A stretch of 64,000 nucleotides of DNA from Lonicera japonica. Lineage: Eukaryota > Streptophyta > Magnoliopsida > Dipsacales > Caprifoliaceae. The position numbers and the translations under genes were made by a program. The notes under the pieces are model-generated. The model was not told the DNA's origin and made no database searches. It was given only the letters and a program-made list of their open reading frames with translations. The stretch spans positions 17,943,127 through 18,007,126 of the forward strand of contig CM038467.1 in assembly GCA_021464415.1 (NCBI GenBank), in the 5' to 3' direction. This document shows positions 47,367-61,000 of this stretch, piece after piece. The stretch's first letter is position 1. Each line of letters opens with the position of its first letter.

Positions 47367-49691
47367 CAACTAACTAATCGTGGGTTTGTTGCATGACTCG
47401 GCCATCAATGGAGCTAAATGAGCCGGACTTGGAGTTATTAACCCATTAGCTTAAGCTATTTGAAGTGTTTTCAAGGTCGAACTCTACTCAAAGTAAAATT
47501 CACTTTATATAATTAAAATTTTATAACTTATTACAAACTTGAGGGCTGAGTTTGGTCCAACCCTGATAAGCATGGTTTAAAACTTTGCAAAGCACTAAAT
47601 AATAATACAAATATTTGAACATTGCATAACTTAGTACAAGTAGGCTGAGTTTAAGAACAAACTCAAAATTCTTTTGCGGGGGGAGGGAATACTAGTTAGA
47701 AAAAATTGTCAAAGTAAAAATATTTCCTATAATATAAGCATATAAAAATAATCAATAGCATAAAACAAATACTTGAATTTCTACAATAAAAAAAATCTAA
47801 GTTAAGTTCAACGAGTCTTTAATAATTCAAATTCATATACCACATATTTAATTTCAACCTGAGGTCATACTCCAAGTTAAACAATACGCAATCAATAAGA
47901 AATCCACCCCCATTGTATTGCGTATTACCATTTTTACATGCTTCATGGACTCTCTCCACTTTTCAATTGGGCAATAAAAATTTAAAAAATTTTAAGAGTG
48001 GGCTAGTTAATAATAGTGGGTTGGGTTAGGGGGAGGGAGGGTGGAGCGGGCTAAGGGCTGGACTAAATATATGCCTATATATTTTTCGTATATGGGTAGT
48101 GGGTAAATAAAAAAATAAAAAAAAACTAGACTGGGCTTCAGCCTACTGAGTTGAGACCCAATTATTGTTCAGCACAATTTACGTACCTTACAATAATGGA
48201 AAATCGGACTAAGAAGTTTCGTATGTTAAATCAAGTTTATTTATGAGTATGGGCAAAGATATGCAGTCGTTCAAGGTCCTCTACTTTTGTTGCTTACAAG
48301 GGAGATGATTATAACTAATTTTTTAGTAAATTTCATATATATATAAAATTATTTGGTTGTATAAATTATTTTATTATAAATTAATAAATAATAATTTTTT
48401 TATTTCAACCAAAAAAAATTGTGGTCTAACTTTTTCGGCATGAAGTTGTATAATAATTATAGGTTATGCAATTTTAACTCTGTTTTTATGTTTTCTTATT
48501 TAATATTTTAAATTTATGATTTTATATACTAATTTATTTTTCTGACCAAATATTTAAATTAAATAATTTATAAATAAAATAAGGTTAAATTATTGAATTT
48601 GTAAATTAAATAACAATCAAACGTGTTCTAAGCTAAATTTAAATAATTCGTCAAAATTAACATTAGTTAGTATTTTGAATAAAACCCACACCCACGCCCT
48701 CCATTTGAACTCATTTTTGATAGACCTCAATTATTAATTGATCTTGCAAATATTTTATTTTCGTAGACTTTTACATCATTCCCACTAGTCGTAAAATAAA
48801 AAAGTTTGGGGGATAGGGAAGATATGAGATTGGTGGGTGAGAATGAAAGCGGAGGTTGCTTTCATTCCAAAAGAAGCAAAATATTATTTGCCTTTGAAAC
48901 TTGCGGCTCTTAATAGTCCACCTGGTGAACGAGATATGACAGCATCGTCTGTTTTTTTATATGTTTTTGTTTTTCCAAAAATAGTTTAAAAGTATGTTTG
49001 ATAATAATATAAAAAATAAAATAAAAATAATTATTTTTTATAAGGAGTTTAAAAATAAATTAAAATATGTTACAAGATTTCTTTTTATTTTATAAAAAAA
49101 AAGTATTCAGTAATTAAGAAAGAAAAAAATTTCACACAAAATAATGATATTGGACGACATAAAAATGAGAGATGGGGATGATTTTATTGTATATCTTAAT
49201 TTATTTTATAATTTTTTACATAAATTAAATATTTTTAAATTAAACAGAATTTTAATTTTAATTTTTTATTATAAAAAAAAAATTATTATTTTATATGATA
49301 CTCGAATATAAAATTTTTAAATCCCCCTGGTTGCCATATTACCAAGTTAACCCACCAACCCAAATTGCCCCCGCCGTACACCTTCTCGAAATGTCGTTGG
49401 GCCCGTTATAGTCACATAATCCCAAGCCAATCCAATCCAAACAAGTATCTTTTATTTGTGATTTGATTCTTTTGGATAGTGTTGGGAATATTTTACAAGA
49501 GAAAAAAAAGATATAAAAGTTTAAATATAACCTATGTTATTAAACACACTTTAGGAATTTCATCGACCAATTAGTATTTTTTCTTTTGAATTACATGAAT
49601 GGAAGCCCCGACTTCTTTCCACCCAATTTTTATGCTAATTATGATTATACTGTGTATAAAATTATTGACTAATTTATTAATATTTATGATT
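46717..49691. other. AT-rich intergenic DNA with (GA)n microsatellite
   Basis: No gene was recognised in these 3 kb. A perfect (GA)n run occupies 47324-47363. The rest is low-complexity AT-rich sequence. Confidence 0.45.
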
Positions 49692-49699
49692 TTATAAAT

Positions 49700-51261
49700 C
49701 AAGGTTCTAAAAAGCGCTAGGCAGATTTAATGCGGTGACCTTAACGCCTAAAGCGCTTAGTCAGAACCTTGGCGGTCAAGCGTGGCGTCAAGGAGATTTT
49801 TTTAATTATATTTTTAATTCTTAAATATACCTAAAATTATATATAAAAAACAAAATACTTAAAAATTATCAAATCAAATATAGTACTCAAATAAATATAA
49901 AAGGTTCAAATGTTTAATTAACAAGCAAAGCATGGTCATTGGATTCACTCTCCAAAACAAAATTAAACACATGGTCACATCCAGTGGCGGAGCCAGAAAT
50001 TTTGTTCAGGGGGGGCAAACTAATAACACAACAAAATGTTTTGCATATACTATTTGGAGTAGTAAAATCGACATTCGGAACGAAGGAACATATATTTGAC
50101 GGAGTGGAATCGACATTTGAAAATGTGGATTCAACATTTAGAGTAGAACTTGAACCAACATTTCGAGAAGTATAATTTACTCCTACTTTACTAAAATGTT
50201 TCTCTATTCTATTTTTGAAAAAATAGAACCGGAACAAATAAAGAACAAAAATGGAAAGAGAAAAGAGGAGTAACCAAAAAAGAAAACTAACTGCCTACAC
50301 ACCTAAATCTTAATATTCAAAATAATAAAAAATATATAATATAAGATTATAAGAAAGAAATCTAACTTAAGAAACTAAAAGCCAAAAAAAAATAAAATGT
50401 GCAAAGTGTAATGTGCAGAGTACAAAATGCAAAATGCAAAGTACAAAATAGAACTAAAACAAATAAAGAACAAAAATGGAAAAAGAAAAAATGAGTAACC
50501 AAAAAAGAAAATCCCCTGCCTATCTTTCTAATTATTCACCAGCCCAAACGTATTTACAAAACCGGGCCCCTTAATTCATACAGTTGGTTACCCGGACAAC
50601 CCTCACCCACTTAACAGCTTTAATTACTCAAACTACCCCCAATTTTCCAACTCACGCACAAAACCACAGAAAACTCTATACAAATTTGCCAAAAGTCCAA
50701 GTAGGGCCATGGCCCCACCTGGACCCTACATAGCTCCGCCCCTGGTCACATCTATATGAAATTTTCAATTTATTTTAAGTAGCAACAACACCAACACCAA
50801 CACCAACAATAATAATAATAAGCTAGTGAAAAAGAAAATGCAATAATAAAAGAAAAATAAGAATAGAGGATAAGATTGAGAAAGTAAGATAGCACGATGT
50901 ATTTGTAACTAGTTTAGCTCTTCTTGAACGTCTTATAATGATTACAATTGTTAGCTAGGGTTTCGTTTCAATCGGAGAAATGAAAGGTGAATTTATTTAT
51001 GATGGTAGACAGATTGTATCAATTTTTTTAAATGGTATTTTTTTTAACAAAAAGAGAAATAAGTAGATCCTTCAAAACAAGAAAATAAAATAAAAAAAAT
51101 AAATCTATCCGCCTAACTCCTGCCCAACCCGCCTAGGCACTAGCCTAAATTCGTCTAATTTATTTCGGCACCTAATCACCTGCCTAGACACTAATCGAGA
51201 CCCCCGAGCACCAGCCTAGGTGCCGCTTACGCGGCCACCTAGCCCGCCTCTTAAAATACTG
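49700..51261. mobile_element. hAT element, interrupted by a second hAT element
   Basis: The unit starts CAAGGTTCTAAAAAGCG and ends CGCCTCTTAAAATACTG, inverted ends of the same kind as the MITEs at 10896 and 20007. A perfect 8-bp duplication, TTATAAAT, flanks it at 49692-49699 and 51262-51269. Its length is 1562 bp, or 791 bp once the nested insertion and its extra target copy are removed. CCGCCTAGGC-like phrases near the right end are typical of this family. No transposase frame was found. Confidence 0.85.
49982..50744. mobile_element. Nested hAT-like element (CAGTGGCGGAGC ends)
   Basis: This 763-bp unit starts CAGTGGCGGAGCCAG and ends TAGCTCCGCCCCTG. A perfect 8-bp duplication, GTCACATC, flanks it at 49974-49981 and 50745-50752. 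It is inserted within the hAT element at 49700-51261. Near its left end, three or four repeats of GTGGAwTCrACATTt occur (50060-50160). It is non-coding. Confidence 0.88.
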
Positions 51262-52624
51262 TTATAAATAGAGGCGGAGGGAGTAAGAGAATTTAATTTT
51301 TAAAATTTTAGTATTTTAATGCTAATTTGTCTCTGATTTTTTTAAAAAAATTGCTAATATTCGCAATTTTGCCCCTCCCCCTTGTGAAAATAAAAAAACC
51401 ACTAATAATAATTTTTGCCCCTTCTATTAAAATTTCTAGCTCAAACCCTCTTCATAAGTTCAGATACATTCTCAAATGTATATTGCTTTTTGAGTTAGCA
51501 AAAGATATGTTGAATTTTGAAGTAAAAATACTATTTTTTTTTCTTTTTTAGAGATTAATTCTTTTCAGGTAGAATTACAGGAATTCTTTTTGCGTGGATG
51601 TGTCTCTATGCTTCATGCTCTTATTTTTCTTTTACAAACTGGTTCATGTAAATTTGTAAATTCATTATTTAGAACGATAATCATGCCATTAAAGATGCAC
51701 GGAGAGTTTAGGATAAAAATTGCAAGATTTTCAAATACTCATGCTTGCTTAAATTCAAAACATAGGAAAGTTTTAATATTGCTCTAATAGAGCCACTTGT
51801 TTCTAAATTACTAATGTTCAATTTGATTACAAATCAACATAAATCATCAACTTCTAAAGCATGCGACACCAATATTTAGATTTTTAATTTTTGTCAGCAT
51901 CATTTTTTTTCCCTCAAAACTAAGAACCTTTTCAATAATACTTTTTTTCCTAATTTTTTTTTATTATGATATGGACAAAACCAATACAAAAACATATACA
52001 TATGTGTTGTATTTTTTTTTTTTATCGAGAGGTATATCTACACGAGATGAAGTAATTATTGCCTCGAAAAATTAACTATCGCTAACTACAAAATCTAACT
52101 CATACAAACTTATGCAACGTTTGTTAAATATGATTTAATATATTAAATTAACTGAAAAAGGAGTAAGAAAAAATTAAAGATGAAAAAGAAAAGGCTGCTG
52201 CAAAAGCAGCGAAACAGTAGGAAACCACGAACATAAACGAACCACGAGTATTGGACACATGTCGAAGAGTCATAAACGCAAAATATTCGTCTCTCTACTG
52301 AACACAACACAATACAAGAAACCAACCACGAAGATTGGCCGACACCTTCGCTTCCGCTTAAAATTAAATTCCCAGTTTTTCTCTCCCCTCCCTTTCCGTT
52401 ACTTGCTCCACCCAGACTATCGGATTATTTTACTGCTTCTTTCTCTATATACTCGCTTTTACGCTTGCTTATTAGTAATGATTGCATATTAGCGATTGAT
52501 TGATGCATATTTAATCGGTCTATTGGTTTATTCATATTTGAATCACCAAAAAATAGGAAGAAATATGATTTGTAGATAGAGGAAGAGAAAGATGAAGATA
52601 TAGAAAAAGAGTTTTTGTGGAATT
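51262..52624. promoter_or_regulatory. Upstream region of the B-box gene
   Basis: No gene was recognised. The region next to the B-box start codon (about 52300-52624) is pyrimidine-rich and should hold its promoter and 5' UTR. A GGCGGAGGGAGTA fragment at 51272-51284 looks like the end of a lost Stowaway. Confidence 0.4.
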
Positions 52625-55600
52625 ATGCGAACACTTTGCGACGTTTGCGAGAGTGCTGCTGCTATTCTCTTCTGTGCTGCAGACGAAGCTTCTCTTTGCC
52701 GTGCCTGTGATGAAAAGGTATCTACTTTCACTATAAATTATTAATTTCTCTACATTATTACATATTAGAATTTTGGATTGATTTTTTAATTATTTTCATA
52801 ATCTAAGAAATGTGGTTTTTCAGTTTGTATTATCAACCTTATTGATTGGAACGAATTGAGAGAGTAAACTTACGACTGTTGCTTGAGCAAGACGGCTTGG
52901 TTCTAAGGTTTCTAGGGCTAAATTGCTGAGAATGAATGTTATTTGGTCCTAAGTTCAGATTAGGAAGGTTGCCAATGGTGTAGAACCGAGAAGAATTATA
53001 CTATTGTAGAATTACTCAAAAGGAAACTTCTAGAACATAATTTTAAGAATAACATAAAAGAAATAATTCCGATAAGTGAAATCTCGGATACTCCCTATAC
53101 ATTTCCTACTTTGGTCGTACTCAGATTACTTAATTTTGTTGCTAAATATAATTGAATCATAATCCCTAAAGTATCAAATTAGACTAATCACATTCTTCAG
53201 CCGTATGGTACCTCCTCTTTGTGAGATAATAAAAGACAAATAGGAGAAGAGACCTAGCTTTAAATTATCTGCATATTGAAAAGCAAAAAGAGAATAGTTA
53301 TTTTTCTGATTGTTTTACACATATAATTGTGCAAGAAAAATTTAAAATCCCATAACTTCTCTCCCCTTTCTGATTTCTCAAACCAAGATAATCACTATCT
53401 CAAGTTTTCATATAATTGGCTACCCCTCCTTTGTTTTAACCTATGTAGTGTAGTGTAGTAGTTATTTTATAAAAATAAGAGACTACCGTCATATGACTCA
53501 TATTTTCTCTGAATTTTGCGTTAGAATGCTAAATGTTCCATTGAATCTAAAAAATTCAAAACTATTGTTATGGTTTTTTTTCCGTAAGTTATATCTTTTA
53601 AAAGAACGAGGATATTCCGGATGGCCTGTATTCAACATATCCAGATGTTGCATTCAGTTCACAAACAAACAAATTGCAGACTTTAGGTACTTTTGATAAA
53701 GGAAAAGAAAGAAGCAAACTGTCTTTCCTCCTGAACTCTAAAACGAAAAGAAGTAAATTCACAATCTTTCTCTTTTCTCCCCTAAAGTCCTAAACTTCCA
53801 AACATAGTCACTCTCAACTAAGAGGGGAGAGAGTGAGACACTTCCTATACCTTTATCTTCGTGTTTCTCCCTTTTTAAAACCTCAAACATAGCGTAAAAG
53901 AAATGTCACACATCAAGCGGTTGCCTCCTTATTTTGCTTTGGGAGTTGGTTTAGAAGCTAGGTTAATAGTGCAGACCCCCATATTTTTTGTTGGCTCCTT
54001 TTCTTCGCTTTGTATTTTATCAAATGATTAATGCAATTAATCACATTCGCAAAATTGGAATACCGTCTAGCAAAAACGATGCCACAAATATATTTTGAAT
54101 TTCTTGGTACTCAACTACATAGATCCTTTCTTTCTTTTTTTCATTTCCAGATGTTCTGTCTATTTATATATCATTGAACTCAGAGGCCACTGTATCTTTC
54201 CTCGTTACTGCAGTTATGCTCCTTCTTGTTGAATTCAGAGATCATTATGTCTTTCCTAAATGATTTTAGTTGTTACAGCATCATATTTGCTGGTTTTGCC
54301 AAAAAATGAGCATCTCAGTGACTGATAATCGAAGTCATTAAGTAAACAGATGAGCAATGACATAATAGAGCTAAGACTTGCGCGGTTTGGTTGATGCATG
54401 TACGTGAAGAAAATAGGATGGGTTAACTACATGGGGATTATGATGGGATAGGTGCTGTACCTATTCATTAAGCTTTAGGGTTATTTCTATTTGCTAGCTT
54501 CTGGAGGCCGCCATCTTGGCCTCATTTTTTTGTACTCCCTCCTTCTTGTTAATACTTCTTTTGTTACAAAAACTAAAAGTAAAAGTTCATTGATCATAAC
54601 ATAAAAAAAAAATACCAGAAAAAAAACTTACCAATACGAGGAAGACTCCAAAGATTAAATGGGAAGGAAGTGAAGAGAAGTGTACAGGGAATTCACATGA
54701 ATTCTGACGTGCTTTTGTGTATGATTTATCTTCCTCTCTTGCTTGCTTCTATACTGATTCTCTATTTCCTGCCTTCTGTTGTTACTTTCATGCAAATTAT
54801 TGGACGAGTTGTTGTATCCAAACTTTTGGAATTTCTTGTTACTGTATGCAATGGTACACAACATAATCTATTTCAGAGTTAGAATTCTACTTATGTGAGG
54901 AATGTAGTCATTTAAGTCAACAAATCCTTACTTTGATGATTATTTGCTTGTCTAAAAACAATTTCTTCATGAAAGGTTCACAGCAATTCCTTTCCCTCCC
55001 AATATTGTACCTTGGCAGTTTATAAGTTGTTCTTATATATTTAGATCTTATTCAAACCTTTGTTTCCACATTGTGTTGACCTCTTCATTTGGTGTTGTAG
55101 GTACATATGTGTAACAAGCTTGCTAGTAGGCATGTAAGGGTTGGGCTTGCTGACCCGAGTGAGGTCCCTCGTTGTGACATTTGTGAAAATGCACCTGGTA
55201 TGCGGGGTATTTTCTCCTATTTCTCTTTTTAGTTTAGCAAGATAGTAATCATGATTGAACTTCTCTTCTTCCTCTATATACGTGTATATAGCTTTCTTTT
55301 ATTGTGAGATCGATGGAACTTCTTTGTGCCTACAATGCGATATGATCGTTCATGTCGGGGGTAAAAGAAAACATGGAAGATATCTTATGTTGAGACAGAG
55401 AATTGAGGTTTGTGAATTTGTACCAAAGAGCTTGTTTCAATAACTAGTTGGATATTTTATGGTAAAAGGGTTCCTAAATTAACTTTCTCTCTATGTAGTT
55501 TCCGGGGGATAAAAGTGGCTGTAACAATGATCTAGGATTGCAACGTGTTGATACGGGTGAAGCAAGTAGGGAACTAAATAATTCGTCTAAGCTTACTGTG

Positions 55601-55987
55601 GCAGAGAACCAGCAAAATCAGAGAGTATCTCCTGTTCCAATTCTGGACAATAATAGTGATGGTGGTTGCAGGATGGATACTAAGATGATTGATCTTAATG
55701 CCAGGCCCCACCGGATGCATGAGCGAGCTTCAAATAACCAGGTAGTCTTCTTCTAATGCCCATCCTCATCTCTGATTTGTTAGTAGCTCTACGTTTAACT
55801 ACTGCCATAAGACTAGATTTCAAATTGTGTTTCCTGAAGTATCGTTCTTGACAAGTATTGTATCTGCTTTTATTTATTTATTTATTTATTTAAGGATCAA
55901 GGAGCGGATGCTGTTGTAAATGGAAGTAATAATGAATCTGTGAGTGTGGTCCCAGTTGGATACTTCCAAAGAGAGCCTGAAAAGTGA
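52625..55987 (+). CDS. Two-B-box zinc finger protein, BBX18/BBX19-like
   Basis: Five exons: 52625-52717, 55101-55197, 55292-55407, 55499-55741 and 55895-55987. All junctions are GT-AG in matching phase, giving 213 aa. The first B-box starts [20 protein letters not shown] and continues with [20 protein letters not shown]. The second, [20 protein letters not shown], continues [18 protein letters not shown]. Cys and His zinc ligands are all in place. No CCT domain follows, which fits class IV BBX proteins. The tail contains [12 protein letters not shown] and ends [12 protein letters not shown]. In Arabidopsis, BBX18 and BBX19 are transcriptional co-regulators in photomorphogenesis, hypocotyl growth, thermotolerance and flowering. 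The position next to FBA matches At2g21320 beside At2g21330. The 2.4-kb first intron is unusually large compared with the other three (under 160 bp). Confidence 0.93.
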
Positions 55988-57304
55988 TTGAGGTATCCCG
56001 TAAATATTATTGTACATGTTAACTTTATCCTCTGGTTTTTCAGAATTTTGGTGAGCCACAAAACCTTTGCACCTTGTAACTGCATATTTACTAAAGACGA
56101 TTGCCTTTAGGCTTGAAATATGTCATCCTCTATGGAAGATTTGAGATGCATTGTAGAGTCTAGTAAATTATTAGAAAATTAGTATTCAAAAAATAAAATA
56201 TTAGAAAATTGCATCTTTACAAATTACAACATTGCAATCAAATCAAGCTTATTTTTGGTATGCTTATACTTTGCGTGAGGCCAACTAAATGGTGAATAGA
56301 TGCCGATTCGATGCTAAGTGCCTTCAATAAACTTGCAACATTTTACTGCAGGGTCCATGTTTTGATGCCAATTTGGTAAAAGGTTTTTGGATTCTATCAT
56401 CATTGTGGATAAAATAATGAATTGTTCTTTTTATTTGTGTCTCTCTCTTTTGGAACCGTCTATAAATGGCTTTTCCAAAGAGTTATCTGGAATATTCTGA
56501 ATCTTTATTCCTCTGGATTTTGTCGATGCAGATGTTCTCGTAGAAAGCTTCTTGCGTCCTGTGGATTAGATTGAGGGGCTTCTTCCAAAGTCAATCAATC
56601 CGTCTGTGTGGTGTTTAGGATCTTTTTTCCAGACTTTCTATTGTAATTCGATATTGATTAGACAAAAAGATGTCATGTACGACTGTGCACCAAAAATGAA
56701 CTTCGTTGCCTTTAGAAATGGAATTCTTATAGTGCTGTTCTTACGTTCTTCCCCATTTTGCATGAAACACTTGCCACTTAACTTTCAGTTCAGCTGCTTT
56801 GTTGTAATCAACATGTGTGCGAGGTGAGTAGTTTATTTGGGATTGATGCCTTTTAGGAAGTAACAGGTGTGTGTCATTTTTTTGATGAATTTTTAAAGAG
56901 ATGATCCGCTATCATAGAGATTTTTCTCCACAAAATTTCATAATTAAGTTTTATTCTCCTAAATTGGATATCTGTTTTTCTTAGAAAGATGAATGCCCTC
57001 TCTAAAGAAGGCCTTACATGTATGTCTTCTCTCACTGGACCTCCATGGGTTGAAGACAAAGCAGTGTTGGACTGATGGTGGTTGTGTGTGTGGTGTGGTA
57101 TTTGTTGACACACAGGCAGATGAGTGGGTTTATATGATGTGGTGGTTGTGGATATGATATATGATGGGACAAGGGGGTTGCTTTTAAACATTATTCTTGT
57201 TGAAAATGACATTGGACAAAATCAAAACCCAACAAATGTCCAACCTTTAGCCATTAACCAATTTCCACAATTCTTATCATTAGGTTGAGAAAGGAATATG
57301 AACT
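55988..57304. other. BBX 3' region and spacer
   Basis: The BBX 3' UTR begins here and may be spliced, since a CGATGCAG acceptor precedes 56533. From about 56850 the sequence is unassigned, with a TG/GGT-rich stretch at 57078-57180. Confidence 0.4.
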
Positions 57305-57850
57305 AAGGTGCGTTTGATTCCAAGTATGTAATTTGTATAGAAATAAAATAAGTTTCAGGCAATTAAATTGCCTAAAATTGAGTTGCATGGAAAATATTAA
57401 TTAAATGTGTTTAATTGCCTTACTTTTTTATCCGAAAAATATTAGTTGTATTATGGCATTTTTAATGTAGAAAAAATTATGGGTATTTTTTTTACATAAT
57501 TCTATAGTCATGATGGATCTTATTTAATTGATCTTGATTAGTATATTTTAGATATTATTTTTTTATTAAATCTTGTATTTTAAGTTATAGCATTTTTAAT
57601 GTAGAAAATGGGTAAAATTTTGTCTCGAAAAATGTGCAATTGCCTGAAAAATAAATACAACCTCCCCCCGCCCCCTCCCCCTTCCAAAGAAAATGTTTTC
57701 CTTGTTTTGGTGGAAAATGTGAATATGTGAGCAAAAGTGGGAAAATATTTTTCTTAGAAAAAAAGGTTAATCAAGCACTTTTAAGTTGTTAAATCAAGTG
57801 AAAAATGAGTATTTTTCATAAAAAAAAAAAAGTCAATCAAACACACCCTA
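57305..57850. mobile_element. TIR element, hAT- or Tourist-like
   Basis: The ends AAGGTGCGTTTGATTCCAAG and GTCAATCAAACACACCCTAA form imperfect inverted repeats of the GTGTTTGATT kind. The inside is AT-rich with GAAAAAT-type repeats and a C-rich patch (57661-57685). The flanking duplication could not be resolved. Confidence 0.55.
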
Positions 57851-58079
57851 AAGTTCCAAGTTCTTGGGAAGCTAAAGCCATATCTGTTCATATCGATTCC
57901 AACTTAGAAACATCGACAAATTCACTAATACACACAAACTAACCTCATTACCAAGAAGTTTATAAAATGGTTAAAAAGTAAAAGTAGGAAGAAAAATGGT
58001 CTTCACCCCTATAACCATAACAAATTAATTCTTCTTATCGTCAACATAATACACTACAGATTTTTCATACTCTGACAAC

Positions 58080-61000
58080 TTAGTACACATAGCCCTTAAC
58101 GAACATTCCCTTTTTAGCTTCCTCAGATTCACCCTCACCGGTGTACTTTCCAAGCTGGGCAAGAGAGTTGGCCTTGGCTCTAACGAGTAAGGCCTCTTGA
58201 GCCACCTTCACGTTCTCGGGCTGTCCTCCCCATGTCTTCAAGCATGTGTTTTGAAGGGCTCTCGCGTATGAGAATGACACGTGCCATGGGTTCGGGGCTT
58301 GGTTCATGGCGTTCAAATTCAGGGTCGCTTCAACTTCAGATTGTCCACCAGACAAAAACTGTTCAAGAAAAAACAACCTCAAAAATATTAGCATATGATC
58401 ATGTGTAACTATCACTTTTATTATTCAGTAACCTAGTACTTTGAGAAACCGGGCTCTTTCTTTTAGTTTACTCGTTTTTAGAAGTTCTAATTCACAAATA
58501 AAATCACAATGTTAATGTGTTAATGTGACAGTGAGAAAACAGGTGTGATTCCCACACATTCTCATATGGATCAGGCTCATCTAAATCATTTTAGAGTAGA
58601 GTAGTAAGATGAATCATTGGTTTAAAAGTTTTCGGCTTAGTTTTGTCTAGTAACTTTTGCCTCTGGCAAGGAATATTCATTTGAATAGAAACTAATTGTT
58701 AGAATGTGAGAAATTTATTTTTAAACCAATGATCCAGATTTTCTGCTAACTTTTCCCTACGATACGGTCTTAGATCTTACTTCTTACTCTATATAATGTA
58801 AGGCACATTTCGACCACTCTTAATTTTCAGATTTTTTATCTGGACAGCTTTTTTCTCTCTCGAAAACATTTAAGACTAATTAATGCAACACAATTCCATC
58901 TCTGCAAACCGTGTGCGCAGAAAGATACTATATATGCATATCATTAATGGAGCCTTGTCCTGATACTTCACACGGGCCGCTACAGTCAATCCCCACTCCT
59001 CTCCCTCCCCCAAGAACCACACGGATCTATCATAAAAAAAGAAAAAGAAGAGTTAATCGAAGATGATGAAATTGATTGACTTACCATGATTCCGGGGACA
59101 GCAGGGGGAATTCTCCGGCGGAGGAGTCTGAGGGTGTAATCAGCAACCTGTTGAGGGGTGGCCCTGTCCTTGCACTCAGCACCAGGAGTGACCATGCTTG
59201 GCTTCAACAATATTCCTTCAAACATTACATTGTTTTCTGCTAGGTAAAAGAACACTTCAGCCCAAACTTTTTGTGCCACTTCAAATGTCCGCTCTATTCC
59301 ATGTTCACCATCAAGCAATATCTCTGGCTCCACTATTGGCACCAACCCATTGTCCTATAGTATCAAAAACCCAACTTAGTTGAGTGAAAATTTGCCCTCA
59401 TAACTGACCCTGATGATGTGTTAAAAGTTACTTGAGCAAAGTCAATATATCAGCAAAGTCAGTTTTGAGAGTCAATTGTATGAGCAAATGTTAAAATACT
59501 CTTAGAAGTTCCTTTGGTGGTTTTTTCTTACTTGAGAGATGGCGGCATAGCGCGCAAGTCCCCAAGCAGCTTCCTTCACAGCCAAGGCAGATGGGCCATT
59601 GGGAATGCTCACAACAGTACGCCTGTTCAAGCAAAAATGAGTATATAATTTGCACGTGATGTTAATCAAAAGCGTAAACTGATATCAATTTTGATATATA
59701 CATTGCTTTTGGTACTGTAAAATATTGTACCATTTGGCAAAACGAGCTCCCTGTTGGTAGTAAGCAGCAGAGCGTGAAGCAAGCCCATCTAGACCTTGGC
59801 ACCAGGATTCATCGTTCGAACCAGCTAGAGGCACCAAACCCTGAACCCATTTCACACCCACAAGTCAGTTTTGCACCGATTCAGATACAACTAATGTGAC
59901 AAACATTTATTTACTAACTTTTTTATGCAACAAACTAGGACCACATCAAGGTCGAACTTCTGCGTGTAAAATGACTGTACAACCATAAAAATCAAAGATG
60001 AGCAAATAAATAAAATTTTACATAAATTACCTTGTCAACTTTGATACCGGGGACAATGTTCTGCTCAACAAGAACATCAACCATCTTCTTGCCATCAACA
60101 GTTGACTGGTAGAGAGTCTCCTCAAAGAGGATGGCACCAGATATATATTGGCCAAGTCCCGGTACTGATACTAGCAGAGTCCGGTAAGCTTGACGGTTTG
60201 CCTCAGTGTTCTCTAGCCCGATCGACGCCAAACGCTTCCCACAGGTGGCGTTTGACTCGTCCATGGCCAAAATCCCACGTCCTGGTGATGCTATAGTTTT
60301 CTGTACGCATAAACCAAACAACCCCTTATCCTTTTTTTGTGGTCTAGATACTTTCTAGTACCACAGGGTGTCCGGGCCAGCTTTCGCGCACCTCGACTAA
60401 TCCTTGTTCGCGGAACAGTGGCCAGCCGCTGGCCACCAGATGTTTTTGCAGCTGCCGGGATTCAACATGGGGAGCTCCCAGTCGAACCCAACGCTGATCC
60501 CAGTGCACTACCACTGGGCCACTTGCTGGTGGTTAAACAACCCCTTATCAATTCTTTGTTCAATTTCATTAGTTTTGCTTATTCTTTTTACACTTTAATC
60601 TATATATCATACTTCTTTGTTTTTAGTTTGCTTTTTTTTTTTTGGGATAAAATGTGTAGATCTTCTTACACTATGGCAGTGGCTGCTAATACTTTTTGTT
60701 TAATTTGCAAATCATTCCGACTCTAGGAAATTATTTCAAATTTATACCATAAAAGCCTCTCTGCTTATATACACTGTCTTCTCCCAACTTAAGCCACTCT
60801 GATTTATGTCATTTTTTGCCTTTCAGATGTGCTAACTTTAATCTAGTCCATGCTCAAAATAAAAACTGTCTGTCATAAGCTTTCAAATGCTTTATTTTCA
60901 AATGCTGTGTCTTAATTTAAAGTGGAACTCTATTTTCAGAGGCAGTAAGGTTATAGGGACTTCCAATTTATACGTGCATGCTACTTCTAATAGCTCGTGC

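Noticed and set aside
51270..51284. Stowaway right end (GGCGGAGGGAGTA)
   Set aside because: No matching left end was found on the other side of the hAT insertion, so only a fragment can be claimed.
54534..54600. Stowaway-like start (TACTCCCTCC) in BBX intron 1
   Set aside because: No inverted partner follows and the inner sequence does not match the Stowaway at 2901-3108.
56874..57212. 112-codon minus-strand frame with His/Thr-rich sequence
   Set aside because: It lies in a TG/GGT-rich patch downstream of the B-box gene, has no domain, and is probably chance.
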